Shown here in pieces: positions 43,952 through 52,683 of a DNA stretch of 64,000 bases. This DNA is from Blastococcus aggregatus (GTDB lineage Bacteria; Actinomycetota; Actinomycetes; Mycobacteriales; Geodermatophilaceae), in NCBI RefSeq assembly GCF_900221005.1, contig NZ_OBQI01000006.1, positions 248,001-312,000 of the forward strand. The letters are read 5' to 3'. How positions within the stretch are numbered: the stretch's first letter is position 1; the number at the start of each line of letters is the position of its first letter. A program made the translations under genes and the position numbers. The notes beneath the pieces were generated by a model, which did no database searches, was not told where the DNA came from, and saw only the letters and a list, made by a program, of their open reading frames with translations.

Positions 43952-45715
43952 ATGCCCGGACGACGACGGCGCAGCACGACCAGCAGCCGCAGCACGACGG
44001 CGCGGGGCACGACGAGCCGCACCCGGACGGCGGCGCCGCGGAAACGGGCGGCGGCGAAGCCGAGCAAGGCCGCGGCCGGGCTGCCGGTGGCGGGGCCGGG
44101 GGAGCGGGTGTGGGTGCTCGCCGTCCCGTTCCGCGCGCCCGCCCCCGGCGCGGTCTGGCACCCGGGGCTGCAGGCGCACGTCTGGGTCGGCGGCGAGCTG
44201 CCCGCGGCCCTGGTGCCCTACGACCCCCCGCCGTACAGCTTCGAGCGCTTCGTCGAGGACGAGCTGAACGCCGATCCCCGCCCCCTCCCCGAGGGTCGCG
44301 CGCTGACCCCGCGCGACCAGCAGTGCGACGGCGCCGACGTCGTCGCCACGCACGCCGCGGCCGGCGGCCGGGTGTTCCTGCTCGGGGACGACCCGGGCGT
44401 CGGCAAGACCGGCACGGCGATCCTCGCCGTCAAGGCGATCGCCGAGCAGCGCGACGTCTCGCGGGTGCTGGTCGTCGCCGACCGCCCCGCGGCGATCACC
44501 ATCCCGCACTGGTCGCGCTCGATCGCCGGGTTCGGCGACGGCGAGCTGCGCTGGTGCGTGACGACGTGGGACCGGCTGGGCAAGGTGGCCGCGGTGCAGC
44601 GGGCGACCGGCGCGCGGTTCGACGTCGTCGTCGCCGACGAGGCGCACATGGTGCGGCACACGACCACCCAGCGCTGGAAGCACTGGAAGGCGGTCTCCGG
44701 CGCCGGCCGGGTCAAGGACGCCCCGTACGTGCTGGCCTGCACCGCGACCCCGGCGCACACCCCGCTGGAGCTGCCGTACCTGGCGCCGCAGTTCGCCGTC
44801 CAGCACGGCGAGGCGCTCAAGGACTGGGCGGACCTCCCCGCCCGGCTGGCCGCGCGCGGGTTCCACGTGGAACGTGGCCGCTACGGCTGGCAGTGGACCG
44901 AGGACGCCGACGAGCGCCGCGCCGACCTCGCCACGCTGCAGAGCTGGCTGGCCGAGGCCGAGCCGCCGGCGACGCTGCACCGGCCCGCGCCGTGGGGCCC
45001 GGTGTCGGTGAGCGGCGCTCCGGTGGCGCTGACCCCGGCGGAGCGGGCGTCCTACGAGGCGGAGTGGTCGGAGTTCCGGGCCGAGATGCAGCTGGCCCGC
45101 CGGTCGCGGCAGACCGCGCGTGGCCGTGCCGCGCTGCTGAGGTTCCGGCAGAAGGCCGGGCTGATCCGCGTGCAGGCCACCGTCGACTGGGTGAAGGCCC
45201 AGGTCGAGGCGGAGCGGCAGGTCGCGGTGTCGGTGGAGTTCGTGGAGACGGCGGCCGACCCCATCCGCGAGGCGCTGCTGTCCGCGGGCATCGAGGTGGC
45301 CGGCATCTACGGCCGCGACCGGTTCGACGTGGAGGCCGAGCGGCTGCGCTTCCAGCGCGGCGAGGCGCAGGTGTGCGTGTTCACCGTGACCGCCTCGATC
45401 AGCCTGCACGCCGGCGAGCTGCTGCCCGACGGCGCACACGCCTCCGAGCTGCCGCGCGTGGGGCTGTTCCACCAGCCCCGGTTCTCCGGCATCCAGGCCC
45501 GGCAGGTCACCGGCCGCACCCACCGCGACGGGAAGACCTCGCCGTGGCTGGTCGCCTTCGCCGAGGACACGGTGGAGGAGCAGGTCGCCCGGGTCATGGT
45601 CGAGCGGCTGGCGGTCACCGGCTCCACCGCCGGCGCCGACACCTCCGCGCTCCAGGAGATCGCCGAGCTGCTCGAGGCCGACTGGCTGCCCGCGACGGCG
45701 CTCGCCGAGAGCTGA
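43952..45715 (+). CDS. SNF2-like DEAH ATPase/helicase with basic N-terminal tail
   Basis: A 587-residue superfamily 2 protein. A 45-residue Arg/Ser/Thr/Lys-rich tail (PGRRRRSTTSSRSTTARGTT) is followed by the Walker A GDDPGVGKTGTA (near 147), the Q-like and Ia motifs, DEAH box VVADEAHMVRH (near 229), motif III CTATPAHTP and a C-terminal helicase lobe with QARQVTGRTHRDGKT. Phage and mobile-element SNF2 proteins look similar, so a viral or defence origin is possible. A parS palindrome lies inside the gene near codon 303. ATG at 43952 follows GGGGGAGG. Confidence 0.8.
   Translation: MPGRRRRSTTSSRSTTARGTTSRTRTAAPRKRAAAKPSKAAAGLPVAGPGERVWVLAVPFRAPAPGAVWHPGLQAHVWVGGELPAALVPYDPPPYSFERFVEDELNADPRPLPEGRALTPRDQQCDGADVVATHAAAGGRVFLLGDDPGVGKTGTAILAVKAIAEQRDVSRVLVVADRPAAITIPHWSRSIAGFGDGELRWCVTTWDRLGKVAAVQRATGARFDVVVADEAHMVRHTTTQRWKHWKAVSGAGRVKDAPYVLACTATPAHTPLELPYLAPQFAVQHGEALKDWADLPARLAARGFHVERGRYGWQWTEDADERRADLATLQSWLAEAEPPATLHRPAPWGPVSVSGAPVALTPAERASYEAEWSEFRAEMQLARRSRQTARGRAALLRFRQKAGLIRVQATVDWVKAQVEAERQVAVSVEFVETAADPIREALLSAGIEVAGIYGRDRFDVEAERLRFQRGEAQVCVFTVTASISLHAGELLPDGAHASELPRVGLFHQPRFSGIQARQVTGRTHRDGKTSPWLVAFAEDTVEEQVARVMVERLAVTGSTAGADTSALQEIAELLEADWLPATALAES
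44860..44873. other. parS-type palindrome (ParB binding site), site 2
   Basis: A perfect GTTCCACGTGGAAC inside the SNF2-like gene, encoding Phe-His-Val-Glu. Identical in core and near flanks (G before, GTG after) to the site at 30332. parS sites often sit in coding regions and cluster near the replication origin. Confidence 0.7.
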
Positions 45716-45776
45716 CCGCGCTCGGCGGCCGTGGCGGTCGGACCGGATCGTCGGAGTGCCGCCGTAGCCTGTCCGC

Positions 45777-48700
45777 GTGCTCGGCGACTGGCAGGAGATG
45801 GTCACCGACGAGGCCCTGACCGAGGCGGTCGGGGCGGGGGTGCTGGGCCGGGCCCGGCCGTACGCGCGACGCAGCGTCCTCGGCCTGCAGCTGGCCGAGG
45901 ACGGGCGCCGGGCCACCGCGCTCGTCCAGGGGGGCGACGCCGTTCCCTACCGGACGACCGTGGTGCGCACCGGCGCCGACGGCGGCCGGGCGGGCTGGGT
46001 CGGGGCCTGCACCTGCCCTGTCGGCGACGACTGCAAGCACGCCGTCGCGGTGCTGCTGTCCCTCCGGCCCCGGCTGAGCCCCCCCGGCGGCAGGCGGACC
46101 GCTGTCCCCGGCTGGGAGCAGCAGCTCGAGGAGCTGGTGTCCGCGGCCGCCGACCTCGGATCGACCAGCACGGTGCCGATCGGGCTGCAGTTCGAGATGG
46201 CCGACGCCGACCGCGGGCGTGCCTCGATCGGCTCGCCCGGCGTGCGGCAGCGGCTGGTCCGGCTGCGGCCGGTCGTCCCTGGCGCGCGCAGGAGGTGGGT
46301 GCGCAGCGGGATCTCCTGGCGCCAGCTGCAGTACGACAGCGTGCGGGCCGGCTGGGACCCGGCGCACCTGGCGGCGCTGCGTGCGCTGCACGCCACGCAC
46401 TCCGCGGCCCGCAACCAGTACTACTCCTACGCCCCGGTCGACGTGTACCTGCACGAGTTCGGCCCGGGCCTGTGGCGGCTGCTCGCCGAGGCGGTCGGCG
46501 ACGGCGTGCAGCTGATGACGGCCGACCGCCAGCCCCGGCCGGTGGTGCTGGCGGCGGAGGCGGCCGCCCTCGCGGTCGACCTGCGCCGACGGGGGGAGGC
46601 GACGGAGCTGTCCGCCGTCCTCCGGGTCGACGGCCGCCCCGTCGCGCCGGCCGCGCTGTCCTTCCTCGGCATGCCTCCGCACGGGGTGACCGTCGACGGC
46701 CCGCCCGCCGAGGACGGCCCCGGCCTGGTGCTGGCCCGCCTCGACAGTCCGGCCCCGCCCGCGCTCGCCGGGCTGGTCGCGCGGGGCGGGGCGATCACCA
46801 TCCCCGCCGGGGACGTCGACCGCTTCCGGCGGGACTGGTTCCCGGGCCTGCGGCAGGCGGTGCCGGTGATCTCCGCCGACGGCTCGGTGGAGCTGCCCGA
46901 CGTCGTCCCGCCCCGGCTGGCGGTCGAGGTCCGCTACCCCGGGGACGCGACGGCAGAAGTGACCTGGTTGCTCCGCTACGGACCCGAGCGGTCCTTCCCG
47001 CCGGGCGCAGCGACCGCGCCGGGCGACGGCCGGGACCCGGCGGCCGAGCAGTCGCTCGTCGAGGCGCTGCCCGGCCCGGTCCGCGCCCTGCCCGAGCTGT
47101 GGACACCGGCAGGCGCGCTCGCGGGCACCGCCGAGCTGAGCGGGATGGAGGCGCTCGAGTTCACCACCGAGGTGCTGCCCGCGCTGCGCGCCGACCCCGA
47201 CGTCGAGGTCGCCGTGCTGGGCACGCCCCCGGACTACCGGCAGTCCACCGCGGCGCCGCAGATCAGCTTCACCGCCCGCGACACCGGGGAGTCCGACTGG
47301 TTCGACCTGGAGGTCAGCGTCACCGTCGAGGGGCAGAGCGTGCCGTTCGAGACGCTGTACAAGGCGCTCGCGGCCGGGCGCACCCGCCTGCTGCTGGTCA
47401 GCGGCACCTACTTCTCCCTCCAGCGCCCCGAGTTCGAGCAGCTGCGGCTGCTCATCGAGGAGGCCCGGGCGCTGCAGGACGTACCGGGCGAGGGCACCCG
47501 GGTGAGCCGCTACCAGGCGTCGCTGTTCGAGCAGCTGATGGCGCTCGGGGTGGTGGACGAGCAGAGCGAGCGGTGGACCCGCGAGGTGCGCGGCCTGCTC
47601 GACCTCGAGCACGCCGAGCCGCCGCCGGCGCCGGCCGGGCTGACCGCACAGCTGCGGCCCTACCAGCTCGAGGGGTACGGCTGGCTGTCGTTCCTCTGGG
47701 AGCACGGGCTGGGTGGCGTGCTGGCCGACGACATGGGACTGGGCAAGACGCTGCAGACCCTCGCGTTGCTGGTCCGCGCGCACGAGGCCGGTGACCTGGA
47801 CGAGGCACCGGTGCTGGTGGTGGCACCGACCAGCGTGGTGTCCACCTGGGCGCGGGAGGCCGCCCGGTTCGCCCCCGGCCTGCGGGTGGCCGTGGTCGCG
47901 GAGACCGAACGCAAGGCCGGCACCGCGCTGCACGCACGGGTGGCCGGCGCGCACGTCGTCGTCACCTCCTACGCGCTGTTCCGGATCGACGAGGACGCCT
48001 GGACGGAGCTGCCGTGGCGCGGGCTGGTGCTCGACGAGGCGCAGTTCGTCAAGAACCACCGCGCCCGCACCTACCAGTGCGCGCGACGGCTCCGGGCGCC
48101 GGTGAAGGTGGCCCTGACCGGCACGCCGCTGGAGAACAGCGTGATGGACCTGTGGGCGCTGCTGTCGATCGTGGCGCCGGGGCTGTTCCCCGATCCGCAG
48201 CGGTTCACCGAGCAGTACCGGATCCCCATCGAACGGGACGGCGACGGCGAGAAGCTGGCCCAGCTGCGCCGCCGGATCCGCCCGCTGGTACGCCGGCGGA
48301 CCAAGGAGATGGTCGCCGCCGAGCTGCCGCCCAAGCAGGAGCAGGTGCTGGAGGTGGTGCTCAACCCCCGGCACGAGAAGCTGTACCAGACCCACCTGCA
48401 GCGGGAGCGGAGCAAGGTCCTCGGCCTGGTCGAGGACATGTCGAAGAACCGGATGACGATCTTCCGGTCGCTCACCCTGCTGCGGCAGCTCAGCCTCGAC
48501 CCCGCGCTGATCGACCCCGCGTACGCCGACGTCCGCTCCAGCAAGGCCGACGCCTTCCTGGAGCACCTGCGCGAGGTGGTCGCCGAAGGGCACCGCGTGC
48601 TGGTGTTCAGCCAGTTCACCCGGTTCCTGCGCGGCATCCGCGACCGGCTCACCGCGGAGGGCATCGGCTGGGTGTACCTGGACGGGCGCACCCGCGACCG

Positions 48701-49040
48701 GGACGCCGTCGTCCAGGAGTTCCGGACCGGCACCGCACCGGTGTTCCTCATCAGCCTCAAGGCCGGCGGCTTCGGCCTCACCCTCACCGAGGCCGACTAC
48801 GTCTTCGTGCTGGACCCGTGGTGGAACCCGGCCAGCGAGGCGCAGGCGGTCGACCGGGCGCACCGGATCGGCCAGGACAAGACGGTGATCGTCTACCGCC
48901 TGGTGGCGGTGGGCACGATCGAGGAGAAGGTCATGGAGCTCAAGGCCCGGAAGTCCGCGCTGTTCTCCCGGGTCGTCGAGGACGGCGCGCTCGGCTCCGG
49001 GGCGCTGACGGCCGAGGACGTCCGCGGCCTGCTCAGCTGA
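45777..49040 (+). CDS. SWIM-zinc-finger SNF2 helicase (RapA/HepA-like)
   Basis: The 1087-residue protein starts with a SWIM zinc finger (CTCPVGDDCKH, near 75-87) and a long middle domain. The SNF2 ATPase follows: Walker A LADDMGLGKTLQT, DEAQ box LVLDEAQFVKN, TGTPLENSVMDLW, and motifs V-VI SLKAGGFGLTLTEADYV and DRAHRIGQDKT. It is a DNA-translocating ATPase, predicted to remodel protein-DNA complexes. It follows the smaller SNF2-like gene by 61 bases and may be co-transcribed. GTG start. Confidence 0.9.
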   Translation: MLGDWQEMVTDEALTEAVGAGVLGRARPYARRSVLGLQLAEDGRRATALVQGGDAVPYRTTVVRTGADGGRAGWVGACTCPVGDDCKHAVAVLLSLRPRLSPPGGRRTAVPGWEQQLEELVSAAADLGSTSTVPIGLQFEMADADRGRASIGSPGVRQRLVRLRPVVPGARRRWVRSGISWRQLQYDSVRAGWDPAHLAALRALHATHSAARNQYYSYAPVDVYLHEFGPGLWRLLAEAVGDGVQLMTADRQPRPVVLAAEAAALAVDLRRRGEATELSAVLRVDGRPVAPAALSFLGMPPHGVTVDGPPAEDGPGLVLARLDSPAPPALAGLVARGGAITIPAGDVDRFRRDWFPGLRQAVPVISADGSVELPDVVPPRLAVEVRYPGDATAEVTWLLRYGPERSFPPGAATAPGDGRDPAAEQSLVEALPGPVRALPELWTPAGALAGTAELSGMEALEFTTEVLPALRADPDVEVAVLGTPPDYRQSTAAPQISFTARDTGESDWFDLEVSVTVEGQSVPFETLYKALAAGRTRLLLVSGTYFSLQRPEFEQLRLLIEEARALQDVPGEGTRVSRYQASLFEQLMALGVVDEQSERWTREVRGLLDLEHAEPPPAPAGLTAQLRPYQLEGYGWLSFLWEHGLGGVLADDMGLGKTLQTLALLVRAHEAGDLDEAPVLVVAPTSVVSTWAREAARFAPGLRVAVVAETERKAGTALHARVAGAHVVVTSYALFRIDEDAWTELPWRGLVLDEAQFVKNHRARTYQCARRLRAPVKVALTGTPLENSVMDLWALLSIVAPGLFPDPQRFTEQYRIPIERDGDGEKLAQLRRRIRPLVRRRTKEMVAAELPPKQEQVLEVVLNPRHEKLYQTHLQRERSKVLGLVEDMSKNRMTIFRSLTLLRQLSLDPALIDPAYADVRSSKADAFLEHLREVVAEGHRVLVFSQFTRFLRGIRDRLTAEGIGWVYLDGRTRDRDAVVQEFRTGTAPVFLISLKAGGFGLTLTEADYVFVLDPWWNPASEAQAVDRAHRIGQDKTVIVYRLVAVGTIEEKVMELKARKSALFSRVVEDGALGSGALTAEDVRGLLS

Positions 49041-49063
49041 GGGCTCCTGGCAGCATCGGGAAC

Positions 49064-49942
49064 GTGACCGGCCCGTCGACGCCCTCGGCACGGCGCGCCG
49101 TGGCACACGTGGCGCGCTCGTCGTCGGGCGAGCCGCTGGACCGGTCGCTGCGCGTGACGCTCAACTTCCATCCCGAGCGTCTGCTGGACGGCGCCACCGT
49201 CCTCGAGCGGCTGGCCCGGGACGGCGTCTACCGGTCGCAGTTCGAGACCGGGACCAGCAACGGCGGCCTCACCGCGCAGCCCGGTGGCGACCGGTGGGGC
49301 TGGGAGCAGCGCATCTTCGGGGCCGCCTACGACGACGCACCCGCCGACGAGCGTCCGAAGTACGGGGCCCTGAACCACCGGCGGCGCCGGATCGGCGCCG
49401 CACCCCGGTTCGGTTCGGCGCACCTGCGGCTGACCGAGGAGGTCCTGGACCGCACCACCTTCTGCTTCCCCGACTCGGTGTTCGAGCCGACCGCGCTGGC
49501 CACCGCCGCCCGGTTCGGACTCTTCCCCCTCGTCGAGCAGTTCGAAGCACAGCCGCGCACCGACGAGCTCGAGGCCACCGAGGGCGGGCTGCTCGACGAC
49601 TACGTCGAGGCGCACGTCCACGGCCCGGTCGAGCTGGCCGTCGACGTCGAGGCCCTGGTGCTCGACCCCTGCTTCCGCGGCTCGCCGGTCGAGGTGCAGG
49701 CGGCAACGCTCGGCGTCGCAGTCGAGTGGCACGAGGGACGGCGGCTCACGGTTGACGTGCTCGCCGACCACCCCCGGTTCCGGGGCCCGCGCACGGTCGA
49801 GGTCGGCCGCCGCGTCGCCGTGGCCGGGCTGCTGGACGCGGCGGTGATCGGTCGCGCAGTGGAGGCGGGGGACGAGGACCGGCAGGACCTCAGGAAGGTC
49901 TGGCACTGCGTCGCCCGGTTCGGCGCACCGGCCGAGAGTTGA
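49064..49942 (+). CDS. DUF3626-family protein
   Basis: The 292-residue protein matches my memory of DUF3626: VTLNFHPERLLDGATVLERLARDGVYRSQ at the front, and GTSNGGLTAQPGGDRWGWEQRIFGAAYD next. The family's biochemical function is unknown. GTG at 49064 lies 23 bases after the SNF2 helicase stop, so it could be part of the same operon, but no functional link is known. The remaining residues include DYVEAHVHGPVEL and LVLDPCFRGSPVE, typical for the family. Confidence 0.8.
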   Translation: MTGPSTPSARRAVAHVARSSSGEPLDRSLRVTLNFHPERLLDGATVLERLARDGVYRSQFETGTSNGGLTAQPGGDRWGWEQRIFGAAYDDAPADERPKYGALNHRRRRIGAAPRFGSAHLRLTEEVLDRTTFCFPDSVFEPTALATAARFGLFPLVEQFEAQPRTDELEATEGGLLDDYVEAHVHGPVELAVDVEALVLDPCFRGSPVEVQAATLGVAVEWHEGRRLTVDVLADHPRFRGPRTVEVGRRVAVAGLLDAAVIGRAVEAGDEDRQDLRKVWHCVARFGAPAES

Positions 49943-49945
49943 CCC

Positions 49946-50959
49946 TCAGGGCCGGAGGACGGCCCGGCCCATCACCCGGCCGGCCCGCAGGTCCTCGAGC
50001 GCCGTAGCGGCCTGCTCCAGCGGGTACTCGACGACCGTGGCGCCCAGCCGCCCGCGCGCCGCCAGGTCCAGGGCCGCGACCAGCTCGGACCGCCGGTTGC
50101 CGACCGAGGTCACGATCCGCTGCTCGGGGACGACCAGGGACAGCGGTGCGATCTCCACGGTGTCGGCGCTGTAGCCGACGTACACGAGCGTCCCGCGCTT
50201 GCCGAGCGAGGCGAGGGCGGCCGCACCGGTCTCCCGGGTACCGACCAGCTCGAAGACGACGTCGGCACCGGCGCCGTCGGTGGCCTCGCGGATCGCGGCG
50301 GCGACGTCCCTGACCGTGGCGTCCACCGTCGCCACCGCGCCGAGCTCGCGCGCCAGGGCCAGCCGCTCGGGGTTCCGCGCCACGGCGATGGGCCGGGCGC
50401 CGACCTCCCGCAGCACCTGCACCAGCGCCAGGCCCACGCCGCCGGCGCCGTAGACGACGGCCGAGGATCCCGGCCGCACCCCGGCCACGTCCACGGCGTG
50501 CAGCGCCGTGGTGGCGCTGCAGCACAGCGTGGCCGCCACGGACAGGTCCAGCCCCTCGGGCACCGGCACGGCCGCGGAGGCGGGCACGACGATCCGGTCG
50601 GCGAAGCCGCCGTCGGTGACGAAGGCGAGGAATCCCAGCGGCTCGTCGCACAGGTGGTCGTCGCCGGCCATGCACGAGCGGCAGCGGTGGCAGGCGTGCA
50701 GGTAGTGCACGGCGACGCGGTCGCCCACAGCGACGCCGTCCACCCCGGCGCCCACCTCCGCGACCACCCCCGCCACCTCGTGCCCCAGCGTGAGCGGGGT
50801 GGTGGCCGGGGTCAGCAGCCCGTCGAGGAAGTGCAGCTCGGTGCCGCAGATCCCCGCCGCCACGACGTCGATCAGCACGTCGCCGGGTCCGGGCCGCGGC
50901 TCGTCGATCTCCTCGACGGCCAGCGGCCGACCCTGACCGTGGAAACGGATCGCGCGCAT
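49946..50959 (-). CDS. Zinc-dependent alcohol dehydrogenase under TPP riboswitch control
   Basis: The 337-residue MDR-type dehydrogenase has the catalytic zinc ligands (GICGTELHF, LGHEVAGVV), the structural-zinc Cys cluster CHRCRSCMAGDDHLC and the nucleotide loop VYGAGGVGLALVQVL. It should oxidise an alcohol or reduce an aldehyde with NAD(P)(H). What is unusual is a full TPP riboswitch in its leader, so its substrate is probably a thiamine pathway intermediate or related alcohol; the identity is unknown. ATG at 50959 follows GGGAGG, which forms the 3' end of the aptamer. Confidence 0.9.
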   Translation of the reverse strand: MRAIRFHGQGRPLAVEEIDEPRPGPGDVLIDVVAAGICGTELHFLDGLLTPATTPLTLGHEVAGVVAEVGAGVDGVAVGDRVAVHYLHACHRCRSCMAGDDHLCDEPLGFLAFVTDGGFADRIVVPASAAVPVPEGLDLSVAATLCCSATTALHAVDVAGVRPGSSAVVYGAGGVGLALVQVLREVGARPIAVARNPERLALARELGAVATVDATVRDVAAAIREATDGAGADVVFELVGTRETGAAALASLGKRGTLVYVGYSADTVEIAPLSLVVPEQRIVTSVGNRRSELVAALDLAARGRLGATVVEYPLEQAATALEDLRAGRVMGRAVLRP

Positions 50960-50967
50960 CTCGTGCC

Positions 50968-51054
50968 TCCCTACGCCGGCATGACCCGGACAGGTTCGAA
51001 CGGTCGGCGGCCGCAGCCGTCCTCTCAGCCCGATGCGTCGGGCTCCCGCGGTAT
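50968..51054 (-). promoter_or_regulatory. TPP riboswitch controlling the alcohol dehydrogenase
   Basis: The minus-strand leader contains the THI-box elements in order: GCGGGAGCCC, GGGCTGAGAGG, GACCGTTCGAACCTG and GTCATGCCGGCGTAGGGAGG. The final GGGAGG is also the ribosome site six bases before the ATG, which predicts that TPP blocks translation. Confidence 0.9.
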
Positions 51055-51127
51055 GGGCGAACCGTAGCCACCGCCGCTCGCCGAGGCACCCCCGGGGCCC
51101 GCCGGGAGGCGGTGTTACGTTCGGCCC

Positions 51128-51206
51128 GTACGTGGCACGGGGTGTCCCGCCCGGGACTGAGAGCACACCCGTCGAACCTGCTCCAGTTCACACTGGCGAA
51201 GGGATG
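51128..51206 (+). promoter_or_regulatory. TPP riboswitch controlling thiM-thiE-thiD
   Basis: The leader shows GGGGTGTCCC, GGGACTGAGAG, CACACCCGTCGAACCTG and CAGTTCACACTGGCGAAGGGA. The AAGGGA at the 3' end doubles as the ribosome site ten bases before the thiM ATG, so the switch probably acts on translation. Confidence 0.93.
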
Positions 51207-51214
51207 TCACCGGC

Positions 51215-52021
51215 ATGTCCAGTGCTGTGGAAACGATCGACCTGCGCGCGGCCCGCGAGGCGCTGAGCGCGAGCACCCCCCTGGTGCACTGCCTGACCAA
51301 CACGGTGGTGCAGACCCTCACCGCCAACGCCCTCCTGGCCGTCGGGGCCGCCCCGGCGATGGTGGACGCCCCGCAGGAGGCAGGCGACTTCGCCGCCGTC
51401 GCCTCGGCCGTGCTGATCAACGTCGGGACGGTGCACGAGCGGACCGCCGAGGCGATGCGCCTGGCCGCCCGCTCGGCGCGCGCGGCGGGCACGCCGTGGG
51501 TGCTGGACCCCGTCGCCGTCGGCGGGCTCGCCTACCGGACGCAGCTGGCCGCCGAGCTGGTGGAGCTCGCGCCGGCCGTCGTGCGGGGCAACGCCTCGGA
51601 GGTCATGGCGCTGGCCGGGGCCGGAGCCGGGGGACGGGGCGTGGACAGCACGGCAGGGGCGGACGACGCCGCCGCCGCGGCCACCGCGCTCGCGGCCCGG
51701 ACCGGCGGAGTGGTCGCCGTCAGCGGCGAGGTGGACCTGATCACCGACGGCCGGCGCACCGTCCGGGTGGGCGGCGGGTCGCTCCTGCTGACCCGCACCA
51801 CCGGGGCCGGGTGCGCCCTGGGAGCGCTGGTGGCCGCCTACGTCGCGGCGACCGGCGACGCGCTGACCGGCGCGGTCGCCGCCCACGCGCACGTCGCCGT
51901 GGCAGCGGAGCGGGCGGCCCGCACCGCCGCCGGGCCGGGCACCTTCGCCCCCGCCTGGCTCGACGCCCTCGACGCCGTGGGGCCGGACGAGCTCGCCGGC
52001 GCGGACCTGCGGAGCGCGTGA
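51215..52021 (+). CDS. thiM: Hydroxyethylthiazole kinase
   Basis: ThiM phosphorylates salvaged 4-methyl-5-(2-hydroxyethyl)thiazole. The 268-residue protein has the family motifs: [53 protein letters not shown] and the C-terminal [10 protein letters not shown] with the catalytic Cys. ATG at 51215. It starts the thiM-thiE-thiD salvage/coupling operon. Confidence 0.96.
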   Translation: MSSAVETIDLRAAREALSASTPLVHCLTNTVVQTLTANALLAVGAAPAMVDAPQEAGDFAAVASAVLINVGTVHERTAEAMRLAARSARAAGTPWVLDPVAVGGLAYRTQLAAELVELAPAVVRGNASEVMALAGAGAGGRGVDSTAGADDAAAAATALAARTGGVVAVSGEVDLITDGRRTVRVGGGSLLLTRTTGAGCALGALVAAYVAATGDALTGAVAAHAHVAVAAERAARTAAGPGTFAPAWLDALDAVGPDELAGADLRSA

Positions 52022-52683
52022 TGCGCCCGCCGTTCGACCCGACGCTCTACCTGGTCACCGACACGGAGCTGTGCTCCCCGCGCCCGGTGGCCGACGTGGT
52101 GCGCGCGGCGGTGGCCGGTGGCGTCACGGCCGTCCAGGTACGCGACAAGCACGCCTCCCGCCGCGACCTCCTGGCGCTCACCCGCGCCGTCCGGGACGCG
52201 CTGGCCGACCGCCCCGACGTCCCGGTGGTCGTGAACGACGCGGTCGACGTGGCCCTGCTGGCCGGTGCCGACGGCGTGCACGTCGGCCAGGACGACCTGC
52301 CGGCGGTCGAGGTGCGCGCTCTGCTGGGCCCCGACCGGCTGCTCGGACTGTCCGTCGAGAGCGCGGACGACCTCGCCACGGCCCTCCGACTGCCGCCCGG
52401 CACCGTCGACGTCGTGGGGCTCAGCCCGGTCTGGGCGACGCCGACCAAGCCGGAGGCCGGCCCCGGCCTGGGGCTCGAGGCGGTGGGCGAGCTCGTCCGG
52501 ACGGCGCACGCCGGCGGGCTGCTGGCGGTGGCGATCGGTGGCATCGACGCCGGCCGGGCCGCCGCGGCAGCCGCCACCGGGGTCGACGGCGTCTGCGTCG
52601 TCTCCGCTGTCTGCGCGGCGGCCGACCCGCACGCCGCGGCGGCCACCCTCCGGGCGGCCATCAGCCCGGCGGCCGCCCGGTGA
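52018..52683 (+). CDS. thiE: Thiamine-phosphate synthase
   Basis: ThiE joins HMP pyrophosphate and thiazole phosphate to give thiamine phosphate. The 220-residue TIM barrel shows [55 protein letters not shown] and AIGGIDAG. It starts GTGATG; the GTG overlaps the thiM stop and either codon could be used. Confidence 0.95.
   Translation: MMRPPFDPTLYLVTDTELCSPRPVADVVRAAVAGGVTAVQVRDKHASRRDLLALTRAVRDALADRPDVPVVVNDAVDVALLAGADGVHVGQDDLPAVEVRALLGPDRLLGLSVESADDLATALRLPPGTVDVVGLSPVWATPTKPEAGPGLGLEAVGELVRTAHAGGLLAVAIGGIDAGRAAAAAATGVDGVCVVSAVCAAADPHAAAATLRAAISPAAAR

Noticed and set aside
43769..45916. Upstream extension of the LGFP protein frame antisense to the SNF2-like gene
   Set aside because: The signal peptide begins at the ATG at 43768; the extension has no protein character.
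45615..49106. A 1163-codon minus-strand frame opposite the SWIM-SNF2 helicase
   Set aside because: Composition is shadow-like, and the opposite strand encodes an unmistakable SNF2 protein.
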